From: Prosthecobacter debontii
Lineage (GTDB): Bacteria > Verrucomicrobiota > Verrucomicrobiia > Verrucomicrobiales > Verrucomicrobiaceae
Assembly: GCF_900167535.1 (NCBI RefSeq)
Contig: NZ_FUYE01000010.1
Coordinates: forward strand, 1 to 64,000
DNA length: 64,000 bases
Direction: 5' to 3'
In this document: piece by piece, positions 36,657 through 45,861 of the stretch
Position numbering within the stretch: position 1 is the first letter of the stretch
How the letters are laid out: every line of letters starts with the position of its first letter
Notes under the pieces: generated by a model
Told to the model about the DNA's origin: nothing
Databases searched by the model: none
What the model saw: only the letters and a program-made list of their open reading frames with translations
Translations under genes and position numbers: made by a program

Positions 36657-37871
36657 ATGGATTGGTCCCAACTACGCGCAGATTTCCCCATCCTGGATCA
36701 GACGGTCCACGGCCATCCTCTGGTGTACTTCGATAACGCCGCCAGCAGCCAAAAACCCCGCCAAGTGGTGGATACCCTGGTGCGCTATTATCAGACGGAC
36801 AATGCCAACGTTCACCGTGGGCTGCATGAGCTCAGCATGCGCGCGACAGATGCTTTTGAAGCCACCCGGAAGAAAGTGGCTCGATTCATCGGAGCAGCCC
36901 GTGAGGAAGAGATCATTTACACTCGCGGCACCACGGAGGCCATCAACCTCGTGGCGGGAGTCTGGCCTGCCCAGTTTCTCCAGCCTGGCGATGTCATTCT
37001 CCTCACCGGCATGGAGCACCACAGCAATCTGGTGCCTTGGCAATTGGCCGCCAAGCGCACGGGAGCTGTTTTGAAACACATTCCCGTCTTGGAAGACGGC
37101 ACTCTGGATCTTGATGCGGCGGAAGTTCTACTGACCGAGGAGGTCAAGCTCTTTGCCTGCGTGCATATCTCCAACTCTCTGGGAACGGTCAATCCGGTGA
37201 AAGAACTGGTGGCCAAGGCTAAGGCCTTGGGTGCTGTCACCCTCGTGGACGGAGCTCAGGCAGTGGGGCATGTTCCCGTCGATGTTCAGGACATCGGCTG
37301 TGACTTCTATGCTTTCTCCGGTCATAAAATGTGTGCTCCGACCGGGATCGGTGCGCTCTATGGCCGCTATGAGTTGCTGGAAAAAATGGAGCCCTGGCAG
37401 GGCGGCGGTGAGATGATCACCACCGTGACTCTGGAAAAGAGCGACTACAAAGCTCCTCCCGCCAAATTTGAAGCCGGCACGCCGAATATCGCTGATGTGA
37501 TTGGGTTGGGGGCTGCCATTGACTACCTCGAAAACATTGGCGTCGAGGCGATCCAGGCTCATGGAGCTGAGCTAACCGCTTATGCCTACCAGAGAATGGC
37601 GGAGCTGCCTGGCATCCGTATTTTAGGTCCAGAGGCTCCCCGGGGGTCTTTGGTCGCCTTCCACCTGGCCTGTGCTCACCCCCATGACTTGGTTGAGTTT
37701 GCCAACACTTACGGATTGGCTCTGCGTGGGGGACACCACTGCACTCAGCCGCTGATGAAGCGCTTCAAGGTGCCCGGCACCAGCCGAGCCAGCTTCTACC
37801 TTTACAACACGAAAGCCGAGGTGGATCGGATGATGAACATCCTCCACCAAGCTGTAAACTTTTTCTCCTGA
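36657..37871 (+). CDS. sufS: cysteine desulfurase SufS
   Basis: A 404-residue PLP enzyme of the group II (SufS/CsdA) desulfurases. The N-terminal YFDNAASSQKPRQVVD (about residue 24), THE PLP lysine in FSGHKMCAPTGIGALYGR (about 224), and the active-site Cys in RGGHHCTQPLMKRF (about 362) are all present. It releases sulfur from cysteine for Fe-S cluster assembly. Its stop shares one base with the SufU start, and it is divergent from sufE, so the three genes form one Fe-S module. Confidence 0.95.
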   Translation: MDWSQLRADFPILDQTVHGHPLVYFDNAASSQKPRQVVDTLVRYYQTDNANVHRGLHELSMRATDAFEATRKKVARFIGAAREEEIIYTRGTTEAINLVAGVWPAQFLQPGDVILLTGMEHHSNLVPWQLAAKRTGAVLKHIPVLEDGTLDLDAAEVLLTEEVKLFACVHISNSLGTVNPVKELVAKAKALGAVTLVDGAQAVGHVPVDVQDIGCDFYAFSGHKMCAPTGIGALYGRYELLEKMEPWQGGGEMITTVTLEKSDYKAPPAKFEAGTPNIADVIGLGAAIDYLENIGVEAIQAHGAELTAYAYQRMAELPGIRILGPEAPRGSLVAFHLACAHPHDLVEFANTYGLALRGGHHCTQPLMKRFKVPGTSRASFYLYNTKAEVDRMMNILHQAVNFFS

Positions 37872-38323
37872 TGGCCCTCTCAGACGAACTGCGCGACTTG
37901 TATCAACAAGTGATCCTCGATCACTCTCGGAATCCACGTAATCACGGTGAACTCACGGGGGACTGTGTGCATGTCCATGGAGACAATCCCACCTGTGGCG
38001 ATGAGATCGACGTTTGGGTGAAGTTTGGGGCCGACGGTAAAGTCGAAGACATCAAATTCATCGGCCAAGGTTGTGCCATCAGCCAAGCCAGTGCCTCCAT
38101 GATGACCGTGAAGATCAAAGGCGCGGAGGGCGGTAAGGTTCAATCCCTCATGGAAGACTTCCGCCATGTCGTTCTCGGCGATGCACCCGTTAAGGATGAG
38201 GATTCCCTGGGCGAGCTGGTTCTGATGGAAGGCGTGCAGAAGTTTCCCCAGCGGGTGAAGTGTGCCATGCTCGGTTGGAGAGCTTTGGAGCAAGCCATCG
38301 GTGAGCACAAGAAGGCAGACTGA
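37871..38323 (+). CDS. sufU: Fe-S cluster scaffold SufU
   Basis: A 150-residue U-type scaffold. The three cysteines are visible: NPTCGDE (about residue 42), GQGCAISQASASMM (about 69) and QRVKCAMLGWRALEQ (about 133), with the Asp in the first motif completing a zinc/Fe-S site. The insert between the second and third Cys is the SufU mark that distinguishes it from IscU. It is translationally coupled to sufS. Confidence 0.92.
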   Translation: MALSDELRDLYQQVILDHSRNPRNHGELTGDCVHVHGDNPTCGDEIDVWVKFGADGKVEDIKFIGQGCAISQASASMMTVKIKGAEGGKVQSLMEDFRHVVLGDAPVKDEDSLGELVLMEGVQKFPQRVKCAMLGWRALEQAIGEHKKAD

Positions 38324-38344
38324 CCTGCGTCGGACCAGCCTCCC

Positions 38345-40726
38345 CTAGCCTACATTCATGGGGTCCACATCCCAGGTGATGTAGATGTCTTGGGGCAGAC
38401 TCAGACCCGCGATCACCTTGCGGATGTGAGCACATAAGGCACGAATTTTTTCACTGCGGAGAAGAAGCTGGAACCGATGGTGCCCATGCGCCTTCGCCAG
38501 CGGTGCGGGTGCGGGTTCCCCCATGATGCACCCCTCCGGCAGATCATTCTCCAGACGCTTGTGCAAGGTCTGAAGGGCAAACTCCGCCTGGGCCTCGTGT
38601 TTCCCTCGCGCACTGATCAGCACCACATGACTGAAGGGTGGATATTTGAAAGCGATGCGATGCTCGAGCTCCTGAAGAGCATAACCATCGAAGTCATTGT
38701 GTCGGCTAAACTGAATGGCCGGACTATGCGGAGCGTGGGTTTGCACAAAGACCTCACCTTTCACCTCACCACGCCCTGCTCGACCTGCCACCTGGACGAG
38801 CAATTGGAAGGTGCGCTCCGCCGCACGGAAGTCAGGGATATTCAGGGCTGTGTCAGCATTCAAAACGCCGACTAGCGTGACATTGGGAAAGTCCAGTCCT
38901 TTGGCAATCATCTGAGTCCCGATGAGGATGTCCAGCTTCTGCGCTCGAAACTCTTTCAAGGTGTCCCGGAGCTGATTCTTCCGCTGCATGGTGTCCGTAT
39001 CCACGCGGGCAATACGAGCTTGTGGAAAGACTTCTTTGACGGCCTGCTCCACCCGTTCCGTGCCAAACCCGCTGTATTTGAGCCCAGGCTCCTTGCAGGC
39101 AGGACACTTGGTGGGCGGCACTCTCCGGGCCCCGCAGATGTGGCAGACGAGGCGATTGTCCTTCTTATGCAAGGTCATCGGGATGGCACACTCTTGGCAT
39201 TGGACTGTCTCTCCGCAAGACACGCAAGAAAGGCTGGTATTGAAACCACGACGGTTCAGGAAAAGGATCGTTTGTTCCTTTTTGGTTAGGCGATCGGTGA
39301 TGGCCGTGCGGAGTTTTTGGGAAAGGATGCCGGTGTTCGCAAAAGACACTTCGGTTCCCTTCCGGCGCTCCATTCGCATATCCACAATCCGGATCAGAGG
39401 CATGGATTTCCCGTCTGTCCGCTTGGTCATGGTGAGGAGTTGATACTTCCCAGTGGTGGCGTTCTGAAACGACTCCAGGCTGGGAGTCGCCGAGCCTAAC
39501 AGGACGGGGCACTTTTCAATTCGCCCCCTCACGACTGCCACGTCTCGGGCATGATAACGCGGAGCGTCTTCCTGCTTGTAAGAAGGCTCATGCTCCTCAT
39601 CCACAATGATCAAACCCAAGTTCTCGAGAGGAGCAAAAATGGCACTGCGGGCTCCAATCACGATCTGTGCCCTGCCCTCGTGAATCTTGAACCACTCATC
39701 GTGTCGTTCCCCATCGCTCAGATGGCTGTGCAGCACAGCAATCGCGTCTTTGCGCTCCGAAAAACGAGCTTTAAATCGTTCAATCGTCTGCGGCGTCAGG
39801 CTGATCTCGGGCACGAGCACCAAGGCGGTTTTGCCTTGCTTCAAGACCTCGGCAATCGCTTGCAAATAGACCTCGGTCTTACCGCTTCCGGTCACGCCAT
39901 GCAGCAGCAAGGTGGAAGGCTTGGGCTCTTCTCCGCCTGCTGGCGATGCCTCGGCGGCAAACATGACACCGAGAGTCTTGATGAGGGTGTCATAAGCCGC
40001 TTGCTGCTCCTCCGTCAGCTTCAGTGGCTGGCTAGGCAGAAACTCCTCCGTTTGAAAAGGGTCTCGCTCCACCCGGATCTCGCTGCGGGTGATCCACCCC
40101 GCTTTGATCAGTGGCTTGATGATGGTCGTTGCTCGCGGCAGTTCACGGCGCAATTCACTCAAGGTGGCCTCCCCACCATGGCTGCGCAGCTTTTCCAAAA
40201 TGCGTGCCTGCATGGGGGCCGTCTGATGCAGTTTATCAAAGATTTCCGGGGAGGGTTCCTTCGCCAGTTTGAGATGGCTATCCGTCAAGAACGTCTCCGG
40301 CTTTTCCCTCACCGCCTGCGGTAACATCGTCCGCAGCACACGGTTCACAGGCACCACGTAGTATTCGGAAATCCAGTTGGCCAATCGCAGAAGCCCCGAA
40401 GTAAACATGGGGCGTGAACCCACGACGGAAAGAATCTCCTTCAGACGCGTATTCCCCTCAGGACTGTCTAAAATCTCTAGGACCACGGCGGTGACACGCT
40501 GCTGTTGGAGAGGCACGGTGAGACGGGTGCCAACTCGCACGGATTTCTCCAGTTTCTCGGGGATCGCGTAGTCGAGCTCCAACGCGGCGGCCGTTTCGAG
40601 CTGAACCCGCGCCACTTTCCGAATGGCCCCGCTGCCGCTCTCCTCAGGAGACTCACCACGCGGCAATCCCAAATCAAAGAAGCTTTGGGCAGCAGGTGAA
40701 GAGGAATGGGAGGTCGGAGGCGGCAT
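38345..40726 (-). CDS. priA: primosomal replication-restart helicase PriA
   Basis: A 793-residue superfamily 2 helicase. An N-terminal 3'BD-like domain occupies residues about 35-135, Walker A is in LLHGVTGSGKTEVYLQAI (about 283), DEEH at about 375 and LLGSATPSLES at about 410. Eight zinc-binding Cys run from SCVSCGETVQCQEC to CHICGARRVPPTKCPACKEPG (about 515-560). It restarts collapsed replication forks. ATG 40726 has a GAGGT ribosome-binding sequence about 9 bases upstream and is favoured over GTG 40738. Confidence 0.95.
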   Translation of the reverse strand: MPPPTSHSSSPAAQSFFDLGLPRGESPEESGSGAIRKVARVQLETAAALELDYAIPEKLEKSVRVGTRLTVPLQQQRVTAVVLEILDSPEGNTRLKEILSVVGSRPMFTSGLLRLANWISEYYVVPVNRVLRTMLPQAVREKPETFLTDSHLKLAKEPSPEIFDKLHQTAPMQARILEKLRSHGGEATLSELRRELPRATTIIKPLIKAGWITRSEIRVERDPFQTEEFLPSQPLKLTEEQQAAYDTLIKTLGVMFAAEASPAGGEEPKPSTLLLHGVTGSGKTEVYLQAIAEVLKQGKTALVLVPEISLTPQTIERFKARFSERKDAIAVLHSHLSDGERHDEWFKIHEGRAQIVIGARSAIFAPLENLGLIIVDEEHEPSYKQEDAPRYHARDVAVVRGRIEKCPVLLGSATPSLESFQNATTGKYQLLTMTKRTDGKSMPLIRIVDMRMERRKGTEVSFANTGILSQKLRTAITDRLTKKEQTILFLNRRGFNTSLSCVSCGETVQCQECAIPMTLHKKDNRLVCHICGARRVPPTKCPACKEPGLKYSGFGTERVEQAVKEVFPQARIARVDTDTMQRKNQLRDTLKEFRAQKLDILIGTQMIAKGLDFPNVTLVGVLNADTALNIPDFRAAERTFQLLVQVAGRAGRGEVKGEVFVQTHAPHSPAIQFSRHNDFDGYALQELEHRIAFKYPPFSHVVLISARGKHEAQAEFALQTLHKRLENDLPEGCIMGEPAPAPLAKAHGHHRFQLLLRSEKIRALCAHIRKVIAGLSLPQDIYITWDVDPMNVG

Positions 40727-40855
40727 TCGTGACCTCACTTTGAACCATCATTTGGGAGCAAATGCACGGACGATGTTCAGGCCCCTGAAAAAGTTGGCCC
40801 ATTCGGCCACAGTTCGAGCTTGGCTTCGGATCTGGCCGAACGCTAATCTCCGGCC

Positions 40856-42424
40856 ATGATACCTTCGACCCGTCGCCGTTTTCTTCAGCAGCTCACCGTG
40901 AGCAGTCTTGGCCTGTGGCTTCCTCAGCTACCTGCGAAAACGATCCCATCGAACAGCGGACTTCCGCGCAGCACACCCGCCGCTCAAGGCGTCTCTTCGG
41001 AGGCCCTTCAAGCCTTCTTGGCGAGGATTGCCGAGGCAGAAATCGAGTTACACAGCTTCATGATGGTTCGGCATGGCCACGTCATCGCGGAAGGCTGGTG
41101 GGCACCTTATGGACCGGCCTACGTCCACAGCATGTACTCCATGAGCAAGAGCTTCACCTCCACCGCGGTGGGGCTGGCAGTAGCTGAGGGAAAACTCAAA
41201 GTCAGTGATCGCGTCATTTCCTTTTTCCCCGAGTCCTTACCTGAGCAAGTCAGTGAAAACCTCGCAGCTTTGACCATCCAGGATCTCCTGACGATGTCGG
41301 TGGGCAATGAAAAGGAACCGACGCAGCCCGTCGTCAAATCGGAGGACTGGGTGCGCACCTTCCTGGCTCAACCGATCACCCATCAGCCCGGCACCGAATT
41401 CATGTACAACAGCGCCGCCACCTACATGTGCTCGGCCATTGTCCAAAAGGTCACAGGGCAAAAGATCCTGGACTACCTGACCCCACGTCTGTTTGAGCCG
41501 CTCGGCATCACGGGCATGCGCTGGGAAACCTGTCCGAAAGGCATCAATACCGGAGGTTGGGGACTGAGCATTCCCACGGAAGCCATGGCGAAGTTTGGCC
41601 AGCTTTACCTGCAAAAAGGCCTGTGGAATGGACGCCAACTTTTACCCGCAGCTTGGGTGGAGGAAGCCACCGCATTTCACATTCAGCAACCCGGCGATGC
41701 CAGCTCTGGTCGGCCCGATTGGCTGCAGGGTTACGGCTATCAATTCTGGCGCTGTCAGCACGGTCACTTCCGCGGCGATGGTGCCTTTGGACAATTCACC
41801 ATCGTCCTGCCTGAGCATGATGCTGTCATTGTCATGACCAGTGAAAACAAGAACATGCAGGGACAGCTCGACCTCGTCTGGCAGCATCTCCTGCCAGCCT
41901 TTCAAGCCGCTTCAGCCCAAGATGACTCGGCCCTGGCCGAACACCTCCAGGGGCTGAAACTGACACCCCTCCAAGGTCAATCCAACTCACCCAAGATCGA
42001 ATCCATTGGCGGTAAAACCTTTGCCCTGGAGGTGAATGATTTGGGCCTCACGTCCATCCAGTTTAACTTTCACGGCAGCCGTTTGGCCTTCGTCGCGAAG
42101 GCTCAGGATACGGCTCATGAAATCACCTGCGGCATTGGTCAGTGGCAGCTTGGCCAGACTCAGATGCCGGGCACACCACCGCGACTCATTTCCGGCGGCA
42201 AACCGACGCTCCCTGTAAATTCCCCTGTCGCGGCCAGTGCCACATGGACCGATGACAGCACCTTGGTCATGACTTGGCAATACTACGAGACTCCCCATCA
42301 TGACACCGTGACCTGCCGTTTTGACGGAGATCAGGTAAAGGTCAGCTTTCTCAACAGTATTGCCGCCATGGCTCCGAACCCCAAGGATCCTCGCACGGAG
42401 TTGGTGGGGAAGATGGTCGGCTGA
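40856..42424 (+). CDS. Tat-exported class C beta-lactamase-like serine hydrolase
   Basis: A 522-residue protein. The N-terminus STRRRFLQQLTVSSLGLWLP is a twin-arginine signal. The beta-lactamase-type catalytic motif SxxK is SMSK (about residue 100), and the Tyr motif is MYNSAATY (about 182). The C-terminal third (from about 370) is a beta-rich extension with no motif. Such proteins are usually esterases or D-aminopeptidases rather than true beta-lactamases. A hairpin terminator separates it from the convergent transporter gene. Confidence 0.85.
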   Translation: MIPSTRRRFLQQLTVSSLGLWLPQLPAKTIPSNSGLPRSTPAAQGVSSEALQAFLARIAEAEIELHSFMMVRHGHVIAEGWWAPYGPAYVHSMYSMSKSFTSTAVGLAVAEGKLKVSDRVISFFPESLPEQVSENLAALTIQDLLTMSVGNEKEPTQPVVKSEDWVRTFLAQPITHQPGTEFMYNSAATYMCSAIVQKVTGQKILDYLTPRLFEPLGITGMRWETCPKGINTGGWGLSIPTEAMAKFGQLYLQKGLWNGRQLLPAAWVEEATAFHIQQPGDASSGRPDWLQGYGYQFWRCQHGHFRGDGAFGQFTIVLPEHDAVIVMTSENKNMQGQLDLVWQHLLPAFQAASAQDDSALAEHLQGLKLTPLQGQSNSPKIESIGGKTFALEVNDLGLTSIQFNFHGSRLAFVAKAQDTAHEITCGIGQWQLGQTQMPGTPPRLISGGKPTLPVNSPVAASATWTDDSTLVMTWQYYETPHHDTVTCRFDGDQVKVSFLNSIAAMAPNPKDPRTELVGKMVG

Positions 42425-42428
42425 GATT

Positions 42429-42451
42429 GGTCAGTTGGAGCCCAACTGACC
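42429..42451. terminator. hairpin between convergent genes
   Basis: GGTCAGTTGG (42429-42438) and CCAACTGACC (42442-42451) form a perfect 10-bp stem with a 3-nt loop just after the hydrolase stop and 4 bases before the transporter stop. It lacks a T-run, so its efficiency as an intrinsic terminator is uncertain. Confidence 0.6.
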
Positions 42452-42455
42452 TACT

Positions 42456-43460
42456 TCACCGCTGCACCAAGCGATTGGCTAACAAACCATTCACAAAAAG
42501 CTGGAGCGGGTGATAAAACATGATCGGCAGGAGAATCAGCGTCAGATCCGCGCGATCTCCGAAGATGAGCATGGCTAAGGGCACCCCCATGGCGAGGGTT
42601 TTTTTCACCGAGCAAAAGTAAGCGGCAATGCTGTCCTCGCGATTCAAGCGCAGGGCTCGACAAGCCCCCCAGACCAGCAGCGACATGAAAACGAACAGCG
42701 CCACCACGACAGCACCAGTCTGAAGCGTCAAGGTGGTGCCAAAGCGGTGCCAGATCTGCTGCTCCACCGACTCACAAAACGCCGCATACACAATGAACAA
42801 GATCACCCCATTGCTGATGCGGGTGATCCACACCTTGTGGCCCTCGATGAGGCTCTTCACATGCGGCCTCGCCAGCATTCCCAGGCTGAACGGCAGGAGA
42901 GTGAGTAAGGTGATCTTCAGCAGTAACGGGCCAAACTCCCCCGTCTGCCCCGTCTTCTGCATCAGCAGATGGACAAGGATGGGGGTCACCAGCACGCCGA
43001 GAATGTTGGAGAGGGCCGCATTGAACAGCGCCCCCGCCGTATTACCCCCGGCCAAGGCCGTCAGCACCACCGAGGTCGAAATCGTCGAAGGCAGCACACA
43101 CAGATACAGGAACCCATCACGCACCGCCTGCGGTTGATCCGGAAACAGCCAGGGCACGATTCCATTGAGCATCAGCCCCACGACGGGAAAAACCGCAAAC
43201 GTGAAGCTCTGGATGATCACATGCAGCCGCCAATTCGCCGCCCCGCTTTTGATCTTTTCGAGAGCCAGCGACAGACCTTGCAGAAACAGAATCAACGCAA
43301 TGCCCCCATTGCTCACCACCTCCGCATGCAGCCCCCCATGCCGCGATCCCGGCCCCGGGATGATGAATCCCAGAATCACCGCCAGCACAAGCCCGATCAG
43401 AAATCCATGCACACGCCACCAGGGCACCGAGGGAGATTGGGCGGAGTGAAGAGAGGACAT
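42456..43460 (-). CDS. bile acid:sodium symporter family (BASS7/YfeH-like) transporter
   Basis: A 334-residue protein with nine to ten hydrophobic segments. The motif LPSTISTSVVLTALAGGNTAGALFNAALSNILGVLVTP (about residue 130-170) is the double-crossing Na+-binding region of this family, and KKTLAMGVPLAMLIFGD (about 285) is a second conserved element. Substrates of the YfeH branch are unknown. ATG 43460 is the likely start; a longer in-frame frame upstream is not supported. Its upstream side borders the cassette array. Confidence 0.88.
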   Translation of the reverse strand: MSSLHSAQSPSVPWWRVHGFLIGLVLAVILGFIIPGPGSRHGGLHAEVVSNGGIALILFLQGLSLALEKIKSGAANWRLHVIIQSFTFAVFPVVGLMLNGIVPWLFPDQPQAVRDGFLYLCVLPSTISTSVVLTALAGGNTAGALFNAALSNILGVLVTPILVHLLMQKTGQTGEFGPLLLKITLLTLLPFSLGMLARPHVKSLIEGHKVWITRISNGVILFIVYAAFCESVEQQIWHRFGTTLTLQTGAVVVALFVFMSLLVWGACRALRLNREDSIAAYFCSVKKTLAMGVPLAMLIFGDRADLTLILLPIMFYHPLQLFVNGLLANRLVQR

Positions 43461-43569
43461 TCGTCCGCAACAAACGGAAGAACCGGCACGACGCAAATCC
43501 GCACTGCGCGTCGCGTCTCGGAAAGCGGATGAGAATCACTCTTCCTTCCCCCACTCGCGGAGTTGTGCG

Positions 43570-43595
43570 CCGTTGCCACCACTGACTTGTTCTGC
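43570..43595 (-). repeat. half attC-like site at array edge
   Basis: The plus-strand sequence GCCGTTGCCACC (43570-43581) followed by ACTGACTTGTTCTGC nearly repeats the arm of the complete site at 54209-54304 (GCCGTTGCCACCC, ATGACTTGTTCTGC). The complementary left arm is absent between here and the BASS gene, so this appears to be the broken outer end of the array. Confidence 0.45.
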
Positions 43596-43767
43596 CCGGC
43601 TGATTGTTATCGATGAACTGCCGACCTGAGGAGAGAAGGCATTAGAAACTCAGACAGGAGCCAAGTCCGACGTCATGCCTCCGGCTTCGGCCAGCCATGA
43701 CGATTGTAGGTCAAATCTCTTCATCTCACGTTCCTTCGACCAACCCTCCCATCCCTTCTCATCGCCA

Positions 43768-44004
43768 TCAACCCAGGCAGCGATGGAAATGTGCGACAGA
43801 ATCGTCCGGTCTGAACGGAATCTGGACCGAAAGCCGCCCGTTGTCCTGGTAACGAAACGTCTCGAATGGGCCGACAGAACGGAATCTCAGCCCCCCATGT
43901 CCGTAAAATCCTGAATGATCGAATTGCGGCTTCTTGCGGAGCCATCCAGCGCACCCAAGAAAATAAATCGTGTGATCGGGGCATTTCTCGGTAGAACGCT
44001 CAAA
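43768..44004 (-). pseudogene. start-less open frame in last cassette
   Basis: A 78-codon open frame begins right after the attC at 43991-44045 and has protein-like composition. It reads FERSTEKCPDHTIYFLGCAG, then ... GFYGHGGLRFRSVGPFETFR ... RPDDSVAHFHRCLG before a stop. There is no ATG, GTG or TTG at its beginning, so it may be a gene truncated by cassette recombination or one using an unusual start. An overlapping 87-codon frame (43721-43984), which has an ATG 7 bases after the right-hand attC box, is the alternative. Its Arg/Pro-rich product looks less natural. Confidence 0.35.
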
Positions 44005-44045
44005 CTAAGCCAAGCAATCGCATTGGCTCCAATGCCTTATTAGGC
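43991..44045 (-). repeat. attC site 1
   Basis: 55 nt on the minus strand: left box GCCTAAT (44045-44039), right box GTTCTAC (43997-43991), and a central hairpin AGCCAA/TTGGCT. The stop codon of the adjoining gene (44040-44042) lies within the left box, as is common for cassettes. Length and layout match short attC sites. Confidence 0.6.
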
Positions 44046-44675
44046 TCCTTTTTTCTTTTCTGATGAAATGTCCTCGATTGAGCCAAGGTAAATGCTTTGC
44101 CTCACTTTAGGGTCAGAAACAACGAATTGCTCTGGCGGAAGAAGCACTATTCGATATTCTTTCTGCGATGAATACTTGGAGGAATCCTTGAGGAAAAATA
44201 GATCGCCTTGCTTGGCTCCAAACGGAACGTGCGAGAAATCCCAATACTGCGCTGGCGCAGAAAGGGCACCCCATCCCGGAAGTTGCGCGTTTAATGCTTT
44301 CTCAAACCGCTGAAAGAAAGCCGTGACATCGAAAATTTCCACGCACAAATCGCCATCAACCTCTTCATACATTTTTTCTGAGTAGCCTAACGAAAAACAC
44401 TTCATGAAGTAGGGAATGCGAATTCCGAAACTCATCTTTATCGACCGTAGATTTGCAATGGGCTGCGCACTATCGATTCCTGCATCGCCGACCAGAACGC
44501 TTGTCGTCTTCACTGATGGTGATGCGGTTCGGCTCATCTCGTCATCTCGCTGGCCAGCCGTAAGTCCCTCCCGGGCAAATCCCGCCGCTAGCCCGAACGA
44601 TAGATGTCCGGTGGAGCGAAAATCACCAATGTGACAAGATTGGCCGAAATGCCAAAGATTGGAAGGGTATGACAT
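44040..44675 (-). CDS. cassette-encoded protein of unknown function
   Basis: A 211-residue protein, not recognised. The segment KMSFGIRIPYFMKCFSLGYSEKMYEEVDGDLCVEIFDVTAFFQRFEKAL (residues about 79-130) and SQKEYRIVLLPPEQFVVSDPKVRQSIYLGS (about 170-200) look like an alpha/beta fold with strands ending in hydrophobic triplets. A small cytoplasmic protein resembling DUF2971-type phage-associated proteins is possible, but I cannot confirm it. It starts near a GCAGAAC box (44692-44686) and ends in attC site 1. Confidence 0.6.
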   Translation of the reverse strand: MSYPSNLWHFGQSCHIGDFRSTGHLSFGLAAGFAREGLTAGQRDDEMSRTASPSVKTTSVLVGDAGIDSAQPIANLRSIKMSFGIRIPYFMKCFSLGYSEKMYEEVDGDLCVEIFDVTAFFQRFEKALNAQLPGWGALSAPAQYWDFSHVPFGAKQGDLFFLKDSSKYSSQKEYRIVLLPPEQFVVSDPKVRQSIYLGSIEDISSEKKKGA

Positions 44676-44731
44676 AGTTTGTTCTGCCTAAGGGTTTAGC
44701 TTTGGCAGAGCGGGGACAGGTACGTTGCGTT

Positions 44732-44812
44732 GACGAACGAAAGGATCATCCGAGCCATGAGTGACGACCAAAACAAGCCACTCGTGCTGTTGCCAGCAGC
44801 TTTTTGTTCGCT
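44732..44812 (-). repeat. possible attC site 2
   Basis: Left-type box AGCGAAC (44812-44806), followed by GCTGCTGGCAACAGC, and right-type box GTTCGTC (44738-44732), 81 nt in all. The inner arms pair poorly, so this is a weaker candidate. The interval 44676-44874 carries no convincing gene. Confidence 0.3.
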
Positions 44813-44874
44813 GTTGAACGTCGATAAATCATCATTATGCCAATTCTCGTCGAGCTTGATCTCTTCTCGCATAG

Positions 44875-45456
44875 TCACAGGCTTGTGGATGCAACAGCGT
44901 CCTCGAACTGCCATGGCCCGTATCTCTGTTCGATCTTCATACAAATGGCCTCTTTCTCACGCTCAATGGCGAGGATCTTGGGATGCTTCATCAGATCCAC
45001 CTGTCCGTGGTATTCTGCCAACTCTCCTTCATTCCAAAGTCTGTGAGCAGTGTCGAAAATGCGGACGAACTCCTTCACATCCTTGTCGTGGGCAAGAGGC
45101 TTTCTGATATTGTTCACCTGTCTGCCCTGGTAACGTCTGTGTGGGTCTCTGAGGAAGAGGATGCGGGGAATGGGCTCCGTGCGCGGAACGATGTCATGGA
45201 GCACGCCATCAGGAGACTGCCAGACCGAGTGAAACTCCGCCTCAATCAATACCTTCGCCCGCTCCCAGATAGCCCACCCAATAACAGCCTGCCCGCCGTG
45301 GGAACTTACCCGCGCCTCAATCGTTGGGAAACAGTCGCCATCCGAAAGGCGATCCAGAGGCGCGCAAGGGATGTATCCGAGTTCAATGTCAATCGAGCGA
45401 ACAACCTGCCTCGCGAAGCTGATGACGTAGGGTTTGATTATCCTAGGCGGGCGCAT
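44875..45456 (-). CDS. cassette-encoded conserved protein of unknown function
   Basis: A 193-residue soluble protein. The central block DCFPTIEARVSSHGGQAVIGWAIWE, then VLIEAEFHSVWQSPDGVLHDIVPR and ILFLRDPHRRYQGRQVNN, matches a widespread hypothetical family often annotated near SEC-C zinc-finger proteins; the His/Trp/Asp pattern could form an active site. No SEC-C Cys motif is present here. The ATG is 9 bases after the right-hand attC box at 45465-45471, as expected for a cassette gene. Confidence 0.7.
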   Translation of the reverse strand: MRPPRIIKPYVISFARQVVRSIDIELGYIPCAPLDRLSDGDCFPTIEARVSSHGGQAVIGWAIWERAKVLIEAEFHSVWQSPDGVLHDIVPRTEPIPRILFLRDPHRRYQGRQVNNIRKPLAHDKDVKEFVRIFDTAHRLWNEGELAEYHGQVDLMKHPKILAIEREKEAICMKIEQRYGPWQFEDAVASTSL

Positions 45457-45464
45457 TTGTTTTC

Positions 45465-45597
45465 AGCGAACGATCAAGCTTTGGCACGGGAGGGGCGGCG
45501 GTGAGCATGAATGAAACGGGTGATATCTAATTACGACATAGGCCTCGATACGACAACTAGCGCCCCTCCCAATTGTCTAGCAGCGCCGTTGTTCGCC
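45465..45597 (-). repeat. attC site 3
   Basis: 133 nt: left box GGCGAAC (45597-45591), right box GTTCGCT (45471-45465). The arms 45561-45570 (CGCCCCTCCC) and 45488-45497 are perfectly complementary over 10 bases. It lies between the stop of one minus-strand gene (45607) and the start of the next (45456). The length is within the known attC range but long. Confidence 0.6.
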
Positions 45598-45606
45598 TTA
45601 TTGTCT

Positions 45607-45861
45607 TCACGATCCGGGTTCTCGTCCTGTGCCGTCGCAAACGCCACATGGCCTACCTGGACCACCAATGATTCGAGTCTCGGTTAGTAATTCGGATGCT
45701 TTGTTAAATAGATTCCGTCTCTCTTGGCTTGCCTGGGCGTCAAATTCGCGCTGCAGAGCCAACGCCCGCTTGTAGGCCAAAATGGCCTCGATAGCTTCTT
45801 GGACCTTATAAATTGCGTATCTGCGCTCAATGTCAGGACTTGGTTGGCTGGCGGGCTGCAT
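45607..45861 (-). CDS. small cassette protein with CxxCxGxG motif
   Basis: An 84-residue protein, mostly helical and charged (residues 10-60, possibly a coiled coil), ending in GGPGRPCGVCDGTGREPGS. CGVCDGTG is half of a DnaJ-type zinc-binding unit, here single. It overlaps the upstream gene by 29 bases, so the two share one cassette and probably one transcript. Function unknown. Confidence 0.55.
   Translation of the reverse strand: MQPASQPSPDIERRYAIYKVQEAIEAILAYKRALALQREFDAQASQERRNLFNKASELLTETRIIGGPGRPCGVCDGTGREPGS

Noticed and set aside
44696-44944. An 82-codon minus-strand frame
   Set aside because: It overlaps the start region of possible attC site 2 and the 3' part of the well-supported gene at 44875-45456 in another frame.
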